DNA of 64,000 nt from Micromonospora andamanensis. Its GTDB lineage: Bacteria > Actinomycetota > Actinomycetes > Mycobacteriales > Micromonosporaceae. Under the pieces are notes generated by a model. It had not been told where the DNA came from, made no database searches, and saw only the letters and a list, made by a program, of their open reading frames with translations. A program made the position numbers and the translations under genes. Shown in pieces: positions 1 through 8,669 of the stretch (position 1 is the stretch's first letter; each line of letters starts with the position of its first letter). The DNA is taken from assembly GCF_016863495.1 (NCBI RefSeq), contig NZ_BOOZ01000015.1, forward strand, positions 124,001 through 188,000, written 5' to 3'.

Positions 1-1830
1 ACGATCGCCGAGGATCCCTACCTGGTCGGCACGATCGGCGCGGCATACGTACGCGGGTTGGAGCGGGCTGGAGTCGTGGCGACGCTCAAACACTTCGCCG
101 GCTACTCAGCCTCCCGGGGCGGGCGGAACCTGGCGCCCACGGCGATGGGACGCCGGGAACTGGCCGACGTGATCCTCCCGCCCTTCGAGATGGCGCTACG
201 GCTCGGCGGAGCGCGATCCGTCATGAACTCGTACGCCGAGATCGACGGCGTGCCGGCGGCGGCCGACGAGGATCTGCTCACCCGGATGTTGCGCGAGCAG
301 TGGGGCTTCGACGGGGTGCTCGTCGCCGACTACTTCGCCGTCCGCTTCCTGGAGACCCTGCACGGTGTCGCCGCCGACGCCGCGGCGGCGGCGCGGCTGG
401 CCCTGCGAGCCGGCATCGACGTCGAGTTGCCCACTGTGGACGCCTACGGCGCGCCCCTGGCTGCGGCGGTACGCTCCGGCGAGGTCAGTGAGCGCCTTGT
501 CGACCGTGCCCTGCGGCGGGTGCTGATCCAGAAGATCGAGCTGGGTCTGCTCGACGAGGGCTGGCGCGAACTGCCGGCCGAGGTCGAGGCGCTGCGCCTC
601 GACGACGAGGCAAGCCGGTCCGTCGCCCTGCGGCTGGCCCGCCAGTCCGTCGTCCTGCTCCGCAACCGGGACGGACTGCTGCCCCTCGCCGCCGACCAGC
701 GGGTCGCGCTGGTCGGGCCGGTCGCGGACGACGCGATGGCGATGCTCGGCTGCTACTCGTTCCCGCTGCACGTGGGCGTGCACCACCCCGAGCACGGCAC
801 GGGGGTCGAGATCCCGTCGCTGCGCGAGGCGCTCCACCTACGGCATCCGCAGCTCACCCACGTGCCGGGCACCGGCATCACCGGCGACGACACCTCCGGA
901 ATCGCCGCGGCGGTCCAGGCGGCCACCGACGCCGACGTATGCGTCCTGGCCGTCGGCGACCGGGCCGGCATGTTCGGCCGGGGCACCTCCGGCGAGGGCT
1001 GCGACGCGGTCGACCTCCACCTGCCCGGAGTACAGGCCGAACTGGTACGCGCGGTGCTGGCCACCGGCACCCCGGTGGTCCTGGTGGTGCTCTCCGGTCG
1101 CCCGTACGCGCTGGGAGACCTGGTGGACGACGCCGCCGCCGTGGTGCAGGCGTTCTTCCCCGGCCAGCTCGGCGGTCAGGCGCTCGCCGAGATCCTCACC
1201 GGCGAGGTGGACCCGACCGGGAGGCTGCCGGTAAGCGTGCCCCGGCACGCCGGTGGCCTGCCCGGCACCTACCTCACTCCGCCCCTCGGCCGACGCACCC
1301 AGGTGTCGTCGGTGGACCCGACGCCAGCGTTCCCGTTCGGCCACGGTCTCAGCTACACCACCTTCGAGTGGAGCGACGCCGAGGTGATCGACGCGCCCAC
1401 CGGCGTCACCGGTGCGCCTGTGGACTGGCCTGTCGACGGGGAGGTGACGGTCGGCGTCACGGTCCGCAACACGGGTGCCCGGGCCGGCACCGAGGTCGTC
1501 CAGCTCTACCTGCACGATCCGGTGGCACAGACCACCCGACCGGTGGTACGCCTGATCGGCTACGCGCGGGTGCCGCTGGATCCGGGCGGGGCGGCGCGGG
1601 TCATCTTCACGGTCCACGCCGACGTCACCTCGTTCACCGGCGTGCACGGCCGACGTGTGGTCGAACCCGGCGAGGTGCAACTGCGGCTCAGCCGCTCCAG
1701 CGGTGACGCGCCCGCCAGTCTGCCGCTGCGGCTGACCGGCGACGAACGCGAGGTCGGTCACCACCGTGAGCTGCTGTCCCGGGCGAGCGTCGAGCCCGTC
1801 GCCGGGCCCACGCCGGGGAGTCGGTCATGA
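1..1830 (+). CDS. Glycoside hydrolase family 3 beta-glycosidase, 5' end outside window
   Basis: The reading frame is open from base 1, so the true start lies upstream. The visible part carries the GH3 KHFAGY block, the catalytic segment VLVADYFAV (candidate nucleophile Asp at 328-330), the (alpha/beta)6 sandwich domain with a GxxxGEGxD-like loop, and a C-terminal fibronectin III-like domain (about 1430-1770). GH3 enzymes cleave terminal beta-linked sugars. No signal peptide can be judged because the N-terminus is missing. The stop overlaps the next start (ATGA at 1827-1830), so the enzyme is co-translated with an oligosaccharide importer and probably acts on imported sugars. Exact substrate cannot be read from sequence. 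Confidence 0.93.
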   Translation, partial: TIAEDPYLVGTIGAAYVRGLERAGVVATLKHFAGYSASRGGRNLAPTAMGRRELADVILPPFEMALRLGGARSVMNSYAEIDGVPAAADEDLLTRMLREQWGFDGVLVADYFAVRFLETLHGVAADAAAAARLALRAGIDVELPTVDAYGAPLAAAVRSGEVSERLVDRALRRVLIQKIELGLLDEGWRELPAEVEALRLDDEASRSVALRLARQSVVLLRNRDGLLPLAADQRVALVGPVADDAMAMLGCYSFPLHVGVHHPEHGTGVEIPSLREALHLRHPQLTHVPGTGITGDDTSGIAAAVQAATDADVCVLAVGDRAGMFGRGTSGEGCDAVDLHLPGVQAELVRAVLATGTPVVLVVLSGRPYALGDLVDDAAAVVQAFFPGQLGGQALAEILTGEVDPTGRLPVSVPRHAGGLPGTYLTPPLGRRTQVSSVDPTPAFPFGHGLSYTTFEWSDAEVIDAPTGVTGAPVDWPVDGEVTVGVTVRNTGARAGTEVVQLYLHDPVAQTTRPVVRLIGYARVPLDPGGAARVIFTVHADVTSFTGVHGRRVVEPGEVQLRLSRSSGDAPASLPLRLTGDEREVGHHRELLSRASVEPVAGPTPGSRS

Positions 1831-2807
1831 GCACCACCACCACGCTGACCCCGTCGACACCCTCCCCCGGCAGGACCACGCCGGATCCGCCGCCACGGGC
1901 CGCCCGTCACACCTGGCGCCGGGCGCTGCGCCGGGACTGGCAGCTCTACTCGCTGGCGATCCTGCCGCTGCTGTTCTTCCTGATCTTCCGGTACCTGCCG
2001 ATGCTGGGCAACGTGATCGCCTTCCGGCGGTTCCAGCCGGGCGGCAACATCTTCGGCGAGTACTGGGTCGGGCTGCGCTACTTCAAGATGTTCCTGAACG
2101 ACCCCACGTTCTGGAACGTCTTCACCAACACCCTGGTGCTGGGCGCGCTGACCCTGCTGTTCTGCTTCCCCCTGCCAATCGTGCTGGCGTTGCTGCTCAA
2201 CGAGGTGCGGGCCCGCCGACTGAAGCGCTTCGTGCAGTCGGTGTCCTACCTGCCGCACTTCCTGTCCATCGTGATCGTCGCGGCCATCGTCATGCAGTTG
2301 CTGTCCATGGACGGCACGATCAACCAACTCGTCCGCGCCGGTGGCGGTGAGGCGGTCCCGTTCCTGCAACGGCCGGAGTGGTTCCGCACCATCTACGTCT
2401 CCTCGGAGGTCTGGCAGACGGTTGGCTGGGGCACGATCCTCTACCTGGCCGCACTCACCACAATCGATGATGACCTCTACGAGGCGGCTCGGATCGACGG
2501 CGCCAACCGGTGGCGGCAGACCTGGCACGTCACGCTGCCGGGCATCAGACCGACGATGGTGACGCTGCTGATCCTCAACATCGGCACCTTCATGGCGGTC
2601 GGCTTCGAGAAGATCCTGCTGCTGTACAACCCGCTCACCTATCCGACCGCCGATGTGCTGTCCACCTACCTGTTCCGGATGGGCTTCGCGTCCAGCAACT
2701 TCAGTTACGCCGCGGCGATCGGGCTGTTCGAGGCGGTGATCGGGTTGATCCTGGTCGTCTCGGCGAACCTGATCGCCCGCCGCACGGTGGGGACGAGCCT
2801 GTGGTGA
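1827..2807 (+). CDS. Sugar ABC transporter permease, LplB type
   Basis: This 326-residue protein has about six membrane segments and the EAA loop of binding-protein-dependent permeases (EAARIDGANRW, followed by LPGIRP). It resembles LplB/YtcP-family permeases, which import complex plant or mucin oligosaccharides. The ATG overlaps the GH3 stop by four bases. It should pair with the permease that follows and with the lipoprotein at 3782. No ATP-binding subunit is encoded here; in actinomycetes such importers commonly share one MsiK-type ATPase encoded elsewhere. Confidence 0.92.
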   Translation: MSTTTTLTPSTPSPGRTTPDPPPRAARHTWRRALRRDWQLYSLAILPLLFFLIFRYLPMLGNVIAFRRFQPGGNIFGEYWVGLRYFKMFLNDPTFWNVFTNTLVLGALTLLFCFPLPIVLALLLNEVRARRLKRFVQSVSYLPHFLSIVIVAAIVMQLLSMDGTINQLVRAGGGEAVPFLQRPEWFRTIYVSSEVWQTVGWGTILYLAALTTIDDDLYEAARIDGANRWRQTWHVTLPGIRPTMVTLLILNIGTFMAVGFEKILLLYNPLTYPTADVLSTYLFRMGFASSNFSYAAAIGLFEAVIGLILVVSANLIARRTVGTSLW

Positions 2808-3736
2808 CCGTCGACGCGACCGAGAGGCCGACCGGATCCGCGCCCCGCCCGCGTCGCCGGGGCATCCAGGAGACCCGGGGCTACCGGGTGTTCCAGGTGG
2901 TCAACGGGATCATCCTGACCCTCGTGGTGGTGGTGACGCTCTACCCGTTCGTCAACATCGTGGCCCGCTCGTTGAGCGACGAGGCGTACATCATCGCCGG
3001 TCAGGTGAACCTGGTGCCGCGCGGTTTCACCCTGGACACCTACCAGTTCCTGATGTCCGACCCGTTGTTCTGGACGAACTACCGCAACACCGTGTTCTAC
3101 ACGGTCACCGCCACTGTCATTTCGATCGTGATGACCACCTGCTACGCGTACGTGCTGTCCAAGAAGCAGCTCAAGGGACGCAGCGCCCTGGTCGGCATCG
3201 CGGTCTTCACCATGTTCTTCACCGGCGGCCTGATCCCCAACTACGTCCTGGTCACCAGCCTCGGCCTGAAGAACAGCGTCTGGGCCATCGCGCTGCCCAA
3301 CGCGATAAACGTGTTCAACCTGCTGGTGATGAAGGCGTTCTTCGAGAGTCTGCCGACCGAGTTGGAAGAGGCCGCCGCCGTGGACGGTCTCAACACGTAC
3401 GGCATCCTGCTGCGGATCGTGCTGCCGCTGTCGAAGGCCATCGTCGCCACGATGGTGCTCTTCTACGCGGTGGCCTTCTGGAACTCCTGGTTCGCGGCGT
3501 TCCTCTACATGGACCGGCAGGAACTGTGGCCGGTCACCGTGTACCTCCGCAACCTGATCGCCGGCGCCACCGGCGCGGAGAACGTCGGGTCGATCACCGA
3601 GGCCAACGAGGTACAGGCCGAGGCGACCCTCAAGGCCGTCACCATCGTGCTCACCACCCTGCCGATCCTCCTGGTCTATCCCTTCGTCCAGCGGTACTTC
3701 GTCCGGGGCATCATGCTCGGCGCGGTCAAGGGCTGA
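2804..3736 (+). CDS. Sugar ABC transporter permease, LplC/YtcP type
   Basis: I chose the GTG at 2804 because it overlaps the preceding stop as GTGA; a GTG at 2801 is the only near alternative. The 310-residue product has six predicted membrane helices and the EAA loop EAAAVDGLNTY. It ends in MLGAVKG, a typical CUT1-subfamily terminus. It forms the membrane pore together with the permease encoded just upstream. A frame open further upstream (from 2510) reads as arginine-rich shadow and was not used. Confidence 0.92.
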   Translation: MTVDATERPTGSAPRPRRRGIQETRGYRVFQVVNGIILTLVVVVTLYPFVNIVARSLSDEAYIIAGQVNLVPRGFTLDTYQFLMSDPLFWTNYRNTVFYTVTATVISIVMTTCYAYVLSKKQLKGRSALVGIAVFTMFFTGGLIPNYVLVTSLGLKNSVWAIALPNAINVFNLLVMKAFFESLPTELEEAAAVDGLNTYGILLRIVLPLSKAIVATMVLFYAVAFWNSWFAAFLYMDRQELWPVTVYLRNLIAGATGAENVGSITEANEVQAEATLKAVTIVLTTLPILLVYPFVQRYFVRGIMLGAVKG

Positions 3737-3781
3737 CCAGAGGCACCACCCCTCCCACCACCGAGTTGAAAGGATCCCGCC

Positions 3782-5419
3782 ATGTTCCGCAGATCGTGGC
3801 GTCACGCGGCGGCGGCTGCTGCCGTGCTGCTAGCCCTCGGCAGCGTCACCGCCTGTGGTGACGACTCGTCCGACAGCGAGGACCTGTCGGAGAACCGGGC
3901 CGGCGCGATGGAGAACTACGCCGTCGGTACCCAGTTCAAGGCCACCGAGCCGCTCTCCTTCTCCGTCCTCTACAACAACCACCCCAACTATCCGCTCAAG
4001 GAGGACTGGCTGTTCTGGACGGAGCTGCAGTCCCGGACGAACGTCAGCCTCGAAAAGGTCTCCGTGCCGCTGAGCGACTACAACCAGAAGCGCAGCCTGC
4101 TCATCGGTGCCGGTGACGCGCCGCTGCTCATCCCCAAGACGTATCCGCCGGACGTGCACGCGTACGTCTCCTCGGGGGCGATCCTGCCGGTCAGCGACTA
4201 CCTCGATCTGATGCCGAACCTCAAGGACAAGATCGAGAAGTGGAACCTGAAGCCCGAGATCGACACCCTGCGCCAGCAGGACGGCAAGTTCTACCTGCTG
4301 CCCGGCCTGCACGAGAAGCCCTGGCACGAATACTCCCTGGCGGTCCGCACCGACATCCTCGAAGAGCTGAACCTAGAGGTCCCCAAGACCTGGGACGACG
4401 TCTACACCATGCTCAAGGCGATGAAGGCGGCGCATCCGGACGTCTACCCGTTCTCCGACCGGTTCAGCCAGCCCAACCCGGCAGGTAACCTGCTGAACAT
4501 GCTGGCCGTGTCGCACGGCCTGGCGGGTGCGGGCTGGAACTTCCAGCACGTCACCTGGAACGCCCAGGCGCAGCAGTTCGAGTACACAGCCGCCACCGAG
4601 CACTACCGGCACATGCTCGAGTACCTCAACAAGCTGGTCGCGGAGAAGCTGCTCGACCCGGAGAGCTTCACCCAGACCGACGACCTCGCCCGGCAGAAGC
4701 TCGCCAACGGCAAGTCCTTCGTGATCAGCAGCAACGCGCAGACGTTGGTAAACGACTACCGGCCGGACCTGGCGGCGACAAACCCTAAGGCCAAGATCAC
4801 CAAGATCCCGCTGCCGGTCGGACCGGCCGGCGAGATCAACCCGGCCAGCCGGCTGGAGAACGGCATGATGATCTCCTCGAAGGCCCGCGAGAGCAAGAAC
4901 TTCGTGGCCATGATGCAGTTCGTCGACTGGCTCTGGTACTCCGACGAGGGCCAGGAGTTCGCCAAGTGGGGCGTCGAGGGCACCACCTTCGTCAGGGACG
5001 CCGCCGGCAAGCCCACTCTCGCCCCGGACGTCGACATGATCGGCCTCAACCCCGGCGCGCCGAAGCACCTGCAGAAGGACTTCGGCTTCGGCAACGGGGT
5101 GTTCTCCTACGGCGGCAAGCCCGAGCTGGTGCAGGGCTTCTTCTCCCCCGAGGAGCAGGAGTTCCAGCAGGTGATGAACGCCCGAGCGCCGAAGTCGCCG
5201 CCACCGCCGTACCCGCTCAGCGACGAGGAGCGGGAGCAGGTGTCGCTCTGGGAAACCCCGCTGAAGGACCACGTCTACCAGGCGACGCTTCAGTTCATCC
5301 TCGGGCAGCGTGACTTCGCCCAGTGGGACGCGTACGTGGCGGAGCTGAAGAGCAAGAGCATGGACGCCTATCTGGAGACGGTGAACGGCGCCTACAAGCG
5401 CTTCCAGGAGAACAACTAG
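3782..5419 (+). CDS. Extracellular sugar-binding lipoprotein, LplA type
   Basis: The 545-residue protein begins with a short basic stretch, a hydrophobic segment and a lipobox ending ACG (Cys at about residue 25), so it should be lipid-anchored outside the membrane. Its length exceeds the usual 420-450 residues of CUT1 binding proteins and matches the large LplA-like class. A purine-rich AAAGGA motif precedes the ATG. It supplies the substrate-capture subunit for the two permeases upstream and is followed by a strong hairpin (5425-5464), consistent with higher expression of this component than of the genes after it. Confidence 0.92.
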   Translation: MFRRSWRHAAAAAAVLLALGSVTACGDDSSDSEDLSENRAGAMENYAVGTQFKATEPLSFSVLYNNHPNYPLKEDWLFWTELQSRTNVSLEKVSVPLSDYNQKRSLLIGAGDAPLLIPKTYPPDVHAYVSSGAILPVSDYLDLMPNLKDKIEKWNLKPEIDTLRQQDGKFYLLPGLHEKPWHEYSLAVRTDILEELNLEVPKTWDDVYTMLKAMKAAHPDVYPFSDRFSQPNPAGNLLNMLAVSHGLAGAGWNFQHVTWNAQAQQFEYTAATEHYRHMLEYLNKLVAEKLLDPESFTQTDDLARQKLANGKSFVISSNAQTLVNDYRPDLAATNPKAKITKIPLPVGPAGEINPASRLENGMMISSKARESKNFVAMMQFVDWLWYSDEGQEFAKWGVEGTTFVRDAAGKPTLAPDVDMIGLNPGAPKHLQKDFGFGNGVFSYGGKPELVQGFFSPEEQEFQQVMNARAPKSPPPPYPLSDEEREQVSLWETPLKDHVYQATLQFILGQRDFAQWDAYVAELKSKSMDAYLETVNGAYKRFQENN

Positions 5420-5424
5420 CAGAC

Positions 5425-5464
5425 GTGTCCGGTCCGGTCGTGTCGGCGCGACCGGACCGGACAC
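5425..5464 (+). terminator. Strong hairpin after the binding-protein gene
   Basis: A perfect 16-bp stem (5425-5440 with 5449-5464) closes an 8-base loop six bases after the lipoprotein stop codon. There is no U-tract, as is usual in high-GC actinomycetes. It could act as an attenuator or an mRNA-stabilising 3' end inside the operon. Confidence 0.75.
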
Positions 5465-5545
5465 CCTTCCCGCGAGCACGAGGACGACGATGCCCATCAC
5501 CGTTGCGGAGCAACAGGTCGGCCGGCCACCCGGCGCGGAGACGTC

Positions 5546-6229
5546 GTGAGCACCGCGACCCCTCGGGAGTTCGGTGCCGGCCCGCTGTCCCGGAGCGCGG
5601 CGCTGATCTACACCCTGCTCGTGGTCGAGTTGCTGCTGCTGGTCTGCGCGGCCCCCGGCCTGGTCGCGCTCTTCGCGCTGGAGCGGCACGTGAGCAACCT
5701 GCCGCTGGTGGCGGTCTGCGCGGTGCCGCTCGGCCCGGCGTTGTCCGCCGCGCTGTACGCCCTGCACCGACAGCGCCTCGACCTGACCGAGCTGCACCCG
5801 TGGCGGCTGTACTGGCGCGGCTACCGGGCCAACCTGACCGGCTCGCTGCTGGTCTGGGTGCCGACGCTGCTGTGGCTGACAGTCATCGCGGTGAACCTGG
5901 TGAACCTGCCGGCCGCCGGGGTACCCGGGTGGTGGGCCGTGCCGCTGGTGCTGGTCGGCATCGGGGTGGCAGTGGTCGGGATCAACGCACTTGTCATCAC
6001 GTCGCTGTTCACCTTCCGGCTGCGTGACGTGTTCCGGCTGGCCGGGTACTTCGTGCTGCGTACCCCGGTGGTCGCCGTCGGCACCGCTTTGCTGCTGGTG
6101 GCGGCGACGGCGCTCACCATTGTCGCCTCGGAGGCGGCGCTCGCCGCCCTCGGCTCGGTGCTGGCGCTGGCGCTTGTCCGCGGCGGTGCGCCGATGATCG
6201 ACGTCATCCGCGAGGAGTTCGTCGAGTGA
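5546..6229 (+). CDS. YesL-like (DUF624) membrane protein
   Basis: This 227-residue protein has about five to six hydrophobic helices and few charged loops. The pattern fits the YesL/DUF624 family, small membrane proteins found beside LplABC-type oligosaccharide importers and glycosidases; their biochemical role is not established. The start is GTG at 5546. The stop overlaps the next reading frame as GTGA at 6226-6229, so it was once translationally coupled to the beta-galactosidase gene whose remnant follows. Confidence 0.75.
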   Translation: MSTATPREFGAGPLSRSAALIYTLLVVELLLLVCAAPGLVALFALERHVSNLPLVAVCAVPLGPALSAALYALHRQRLDLTELHPWRLYWRGYRANLTGSLLVWVPTLLWLTVIAVNLVNLPAAGVPGWWAVPLVLVGIGVAVVGINALVITSLFTFRLRDVFRLAGYFVLRTPVVAVGTALLLVAATALTIVASEAALAALGSVLALALVRGGAPMIDVIREEFVE

Positions 6230-6450
6230 GCCTGCCGGTGACGCCGAAGGTGCCGTTCGGTGGCGACTACAACCCCGAGCGGTGGCCCGAGCCGGGGTGG
6301 GACGACGACCGGCTGTTCGAACGGGCCGCGATCGACACCGTCACCAGGCCGCGACGGAGCCCTGACCCCCGTCCTCGCTGGGCGGCGCTGACGCCGATCT
6401 GGGTGGCGGGTGTGCCTGCGTGTCGGTCAGCGCTGCGATGCTCGGGGTGA
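6226..6450 (+). pseudogene. Truncated GH42 beta-galactosidase N-terminus
   Basis: The first 40 codons read like the start of a GH42 beta-galactosidase: a PFGGDYNPERWP block, then DDDRLFERAAIDTVT. After about base 6345 the family similarity ends and the frame continues for 34 unrelated arginine-, proline- and serine-rich residues to a stop. Intact GH42 enzymes are about 650-700 residues, so over 90% of the gene is gone. The GTG start overlaps the YesL stop, showing that an intact GH42 gene was once the last member of this operon. The lost part has been replaced by the opposite-strand acetyltransferase gene, whose 3' end overlaps the tail. Confidence 0.8.
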
Positions 6451-7170
6451 CCGATGGGCCGCGAGCCAGTCCACGGCGAAGTCGACAAGCTCACGCTGGC
6501 GCATCAGGCGACACTCCGCCGCGCCCACCCGCCCGGACCACGCGCTGCCGGTCGTCTCGAACGCGGCGCCGATCTGGTCGAAATCGCTCTCGTCGGTGTC
6601 GACGTCCTGCCAGCGGGTCCAGGCTCGGCCGGTAGCGGTACGCACAGCCGAGCCCTCCCACCGACGCGGCGGGCCGGGCAGGCGATACTCGGCCAGGTGC
6701 AGCGACGTGTTGCTGTCGTGCCCGGCGCCCAGCAGTAGGACATCACCGTCCAGCCGGTAGACGGCACCGACCGGCGAGCGCTCCCCCAGCATCTCGTCGA
6801 GCTGGTGCCCGGCGACCACCGCTTCGGCGGCCGGGCCGACGGCCGCGAACGAAACCTGCGGGTGGTCGCTGCGCTGCGCGCCCGGCCAGGTACGGACGGT
6901 CTCCGCGACCACGCCCATCCACCGGCTCGGCGTCACCGCCGGATCGAACCCGGGCATGTGTGCGCGGATCACCGACCACCACGACTCCGGCACCGGTGGG
7001 TGCCGCCAGCCGGCCGGGTCGGTGTTGTCGGACGTGTGCGTCGGCACCACCAGGGTGCCGTCCGGGCCGAGTGCGTCGAGCAGCGCCTGGACCACCGCGA
7101 CCGGGCCGCCGCAGACCCAGCCGAGCGCTTTGAGCGACGAGTGCACCAGCAGCACCGATCCGCGCCGCAC
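6427..7170 (-). CDS. AAC(3)-family N-acetyltransferase
   Basis: The 247-residue product shows the aminoglycoside 3-N-acetyltransferase fold signatures: LLVHSSLKALG near the start, VVPTHT, a TPSRWMG segment, HPQVSFAAVGP, and LLLGAGHDSNTSLHLAEY. These enzymes transfer acetyl from acetyl-CoA to an amine. Resistance is only one possibility; many actinomycete members have unknown substrates. Family-like sequence (LPWTRAALAEDLTSLGV) continues in frame upstream of the GTG at 7170 for about 20 codons but contains no ATG, GTG or TTG before the stop at 7240. The real start may therefore be CTG near 7218, or the N-terminus may be damaged. A paralogue sits in the fxs operon (47775-48581). Confidence 0.82.
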   Translation of the reverse strand: MRRGSVLLVHSSLKALGWVCGGPVAVVQALLDALGPDGTLVVPTHTSDNTDPAGWRHPPVPESWWSVIRAHMPGFDPAVTPSRWMGVVAETVRTWPGAQRSDHPQVSFAAVGPAAEAVVAGHQLDEMLGERSPVGAVYRLDGDVLLLGAGHDSNTSLHLAEYRLPGPPRRWEGSAVRTATGRAWTRWQDVDTDESDFDQIGAAFETTGSAWSGRVGAAECRLMRQRELVDFAVDWLAAHRSPRASQR

Positions 7171-7304
7171 ACCGAGCGAGGTCAGGTCTTCGGCGAGGGC
7201 GGCGCGCGTCCACGGCAGGTCAGCTTCGATCGCCGGATCCTACCCGGCCGGCGCCTTACCTGACGGCCGGTGCACCGTCCACCGTGGGCAGCGGCAGAGG
7301 CCTC

Positions 7305-7754
7305 TCACTCGGTTTCGGCGGCGAGGGTGAGCAGGTTGCCGCGTACCTTTTCGAGCAGCTCGACCAAGGCGGCTCGGGTGTCGTCCGTCATCCCGGCCGT
7401 CGCGGTCTCGGCGAGCGTACGCCAGGCCGCTTCGATCTCCGGGATGGCGGCCCTGCCCTTGCGGGTCAACTGGACACGGGTGGCGCGACGGTCGCCCGGC
7501 ACCGCCTCCCTGAGGAACCAGCCGCCCTGGTGCAGGCGACTGAGGCTGCGGGTCACAGTGGGCTGCTCCACGCCGAGCCGAGCGGCGATCTCGGAGACCG
7601 TCATGCCGTCGGGCTCCTGGCCGAGCATCCACAGCAGGACGTCCTGGCCCGGATGCAGGCCGAGCGCGCTCAGCACGTCGGCCTGCGCGCTCCGGTACAG
7701 CTTCGCCACCTTGACCAGGGCCTTGTTGGTGGCCAGCACATCCGTGAGCTCCAC
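7305..7754 (-). CDS. MarR-family transcriptional regulator
   Basis: The 149-residue protein has the MarR winged-helix core: a helix-turn-helix around MTVSEIAARLGVEQPTVTRSLSRL, then a wing with DRRATRVQLT and LTRKG. Such dimers repress nearby genes and are released by small ligands. It is divergent from a short-chain dehydrogenase gene, with only 78 bases between starts, and that gap holds two related palindrome-like sites. It probably represses both itself and the dehydrogenase. Confidence 0.92.
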   Translation of the reverse strand: MELTDVLATNKALVKVAKLYRSAQADVLSALGLHPGQDVLLWMLGQEPDGMTVSEIAARLGVEQPTVTRSLSRLHQGGWFLREAVPGDRRATRVQLTRKGRAAIPEIEAAWRTLAETATAGMTDDTRAALVELLEKVRGNLLTLAAETE

Positions 7755-7795
7755 CTGGGCAGTGTACGAGTTGACGAGCAGGCGCCCACTGGTAC

Positions 7796-7822
7796 ATAGT
7801 CGGCTAACCTATAGCCGGCTAT
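7796..7822. promoter_or_regulatory. Candidate MarR operator pair
   Basis: A perfect 12-bp palindrome ATAGCCGGCTAT lies at 7811-7822, and a near copy ATAGTCGGCTAA at 7796-7807 is offset by 15 bp. Both sit in the divergent MarR/SDR promoter region, immediately before the SDR ribosome-binding site. Assignment to the MarR protein is inferred from position. Confidence 0.6.
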
Positions 7823-7832
7823 GGAGATGATG

Positions 7833-8594
7833 ATGGAAACCGGTTTGTCGAACAGGGTCGCCCTCGTCACCGGGGCCTCCGGAGCGATCGGCCGAGCCAC
7901 GGCCCTGCACCTGGCGGCCGAAGGCGCCGCCGTCGCCGTGTCCTGGCACACCAACCACGACGGTGCCCGGGACGTCGTCGACACCATCACTCGCACCGGC
8001 GGTCGGGCCCATGCCGTCCGCCTGGACCACGGCGTGCACACCGCCGTGCCCCGCGTCATCGAGGAGATCACCGAACGGCTCGGGCCGATCTCCGCCCTGA
8101 TCGCCAACGCGGTGCAGTGGCCCGCCTTCGACGCGGACGAGATCGATGGCCTCAGCACGTCGCTGACCGTCAACACCGTCGGCCCGCTGGCGCTGATCGA
8201 TGCGGCTCTGCCGGCCATGCGCGCTGCCGGCTGGGGACGCGTCGTCGTCGTGTCGACCGACATCGTCGGGCAACCCATGGCCGGGCCGATCGCCTACGCC
8301 ACCGCCAAGGGCGCGCTGGAGACCGCCGCCCGCGTGCTCGCCGTCCGGGAAGCCCGGCACGGCATTCTGACGAACATCGTGCGCCCCGGGTTCACCCTCA
8401 CCGACAAGGTGCTGAGCGCCCCGTTCCTCGGCCCGGAAGCGGTAGCGGCCGAATCGGAGAAGACCCCCACCTGTCGCATCTGCACTCCCGACGACATCGC
8501 CACCGCCATCACCTATCTGGCCTCGGCGGCGAACGGCCATGTCAACGGGCAGACGTTGTCGCTGGCGGGTGGCCGCGAACTCGTCCGAGGCTGA
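7833..8594 (+). CDS. Short-chain dehydrogenase/reductase
   Basis: This 253-residue classical SDR has the Rossmann motif TGASGAIG near the N-terminus, the catalytic YATAK pair (YxxxK) preceded by the VVVST serine segment, and an ending of the FabG type with a cofactor-dependent fold. It should oxidise or reduce an alcohol/carbonyl with NAD(P)(H). Several in-frame ATGs occur at 7821-7833; I chose 7833 because GGAG at 7823-7826 is then correctly spaced. It is divergent from, and probably controlled by, the MarR regulator. Substrate unknown. Confidence 0.9.
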   Translation: METGLSNRVALVTGASGAIGRATALHLAAEGAAVAVSWHTNHDGARDVVDTITRTGGRAHAVRLDHGVHTAVPRVIEEITERLGPISALIANAVQWPAFDADEIDGLSTSLTVNTVGPLALIDAALPAMRAAGWGRVVVVSTDIVGQPMAGPIAYATAKGALETAARVLAVREARHGILTNIVRPGFTLTDKVLSAPFLGPEAVAAESEKTPTCRICTPDDIATAITYLASAANGHVNGQTLSLAGGRELVRG

Positions 8595-8669
8595 CCTCGG
8601 CACGCTCCGCCGATCTCCGACCGTACCGACGCGTGAGCTGACCGGCGACGCGCCCTGCGCGGCGCTTCG

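Noticed and set aside
6427..7170. Calling the first AAC(3) gene a clinical aminoglycoside-resistance gene
   Set aside because: Family membership alone does not show aminoglycoside activity, and the N-terminus is abnormal; only the family name is supported.
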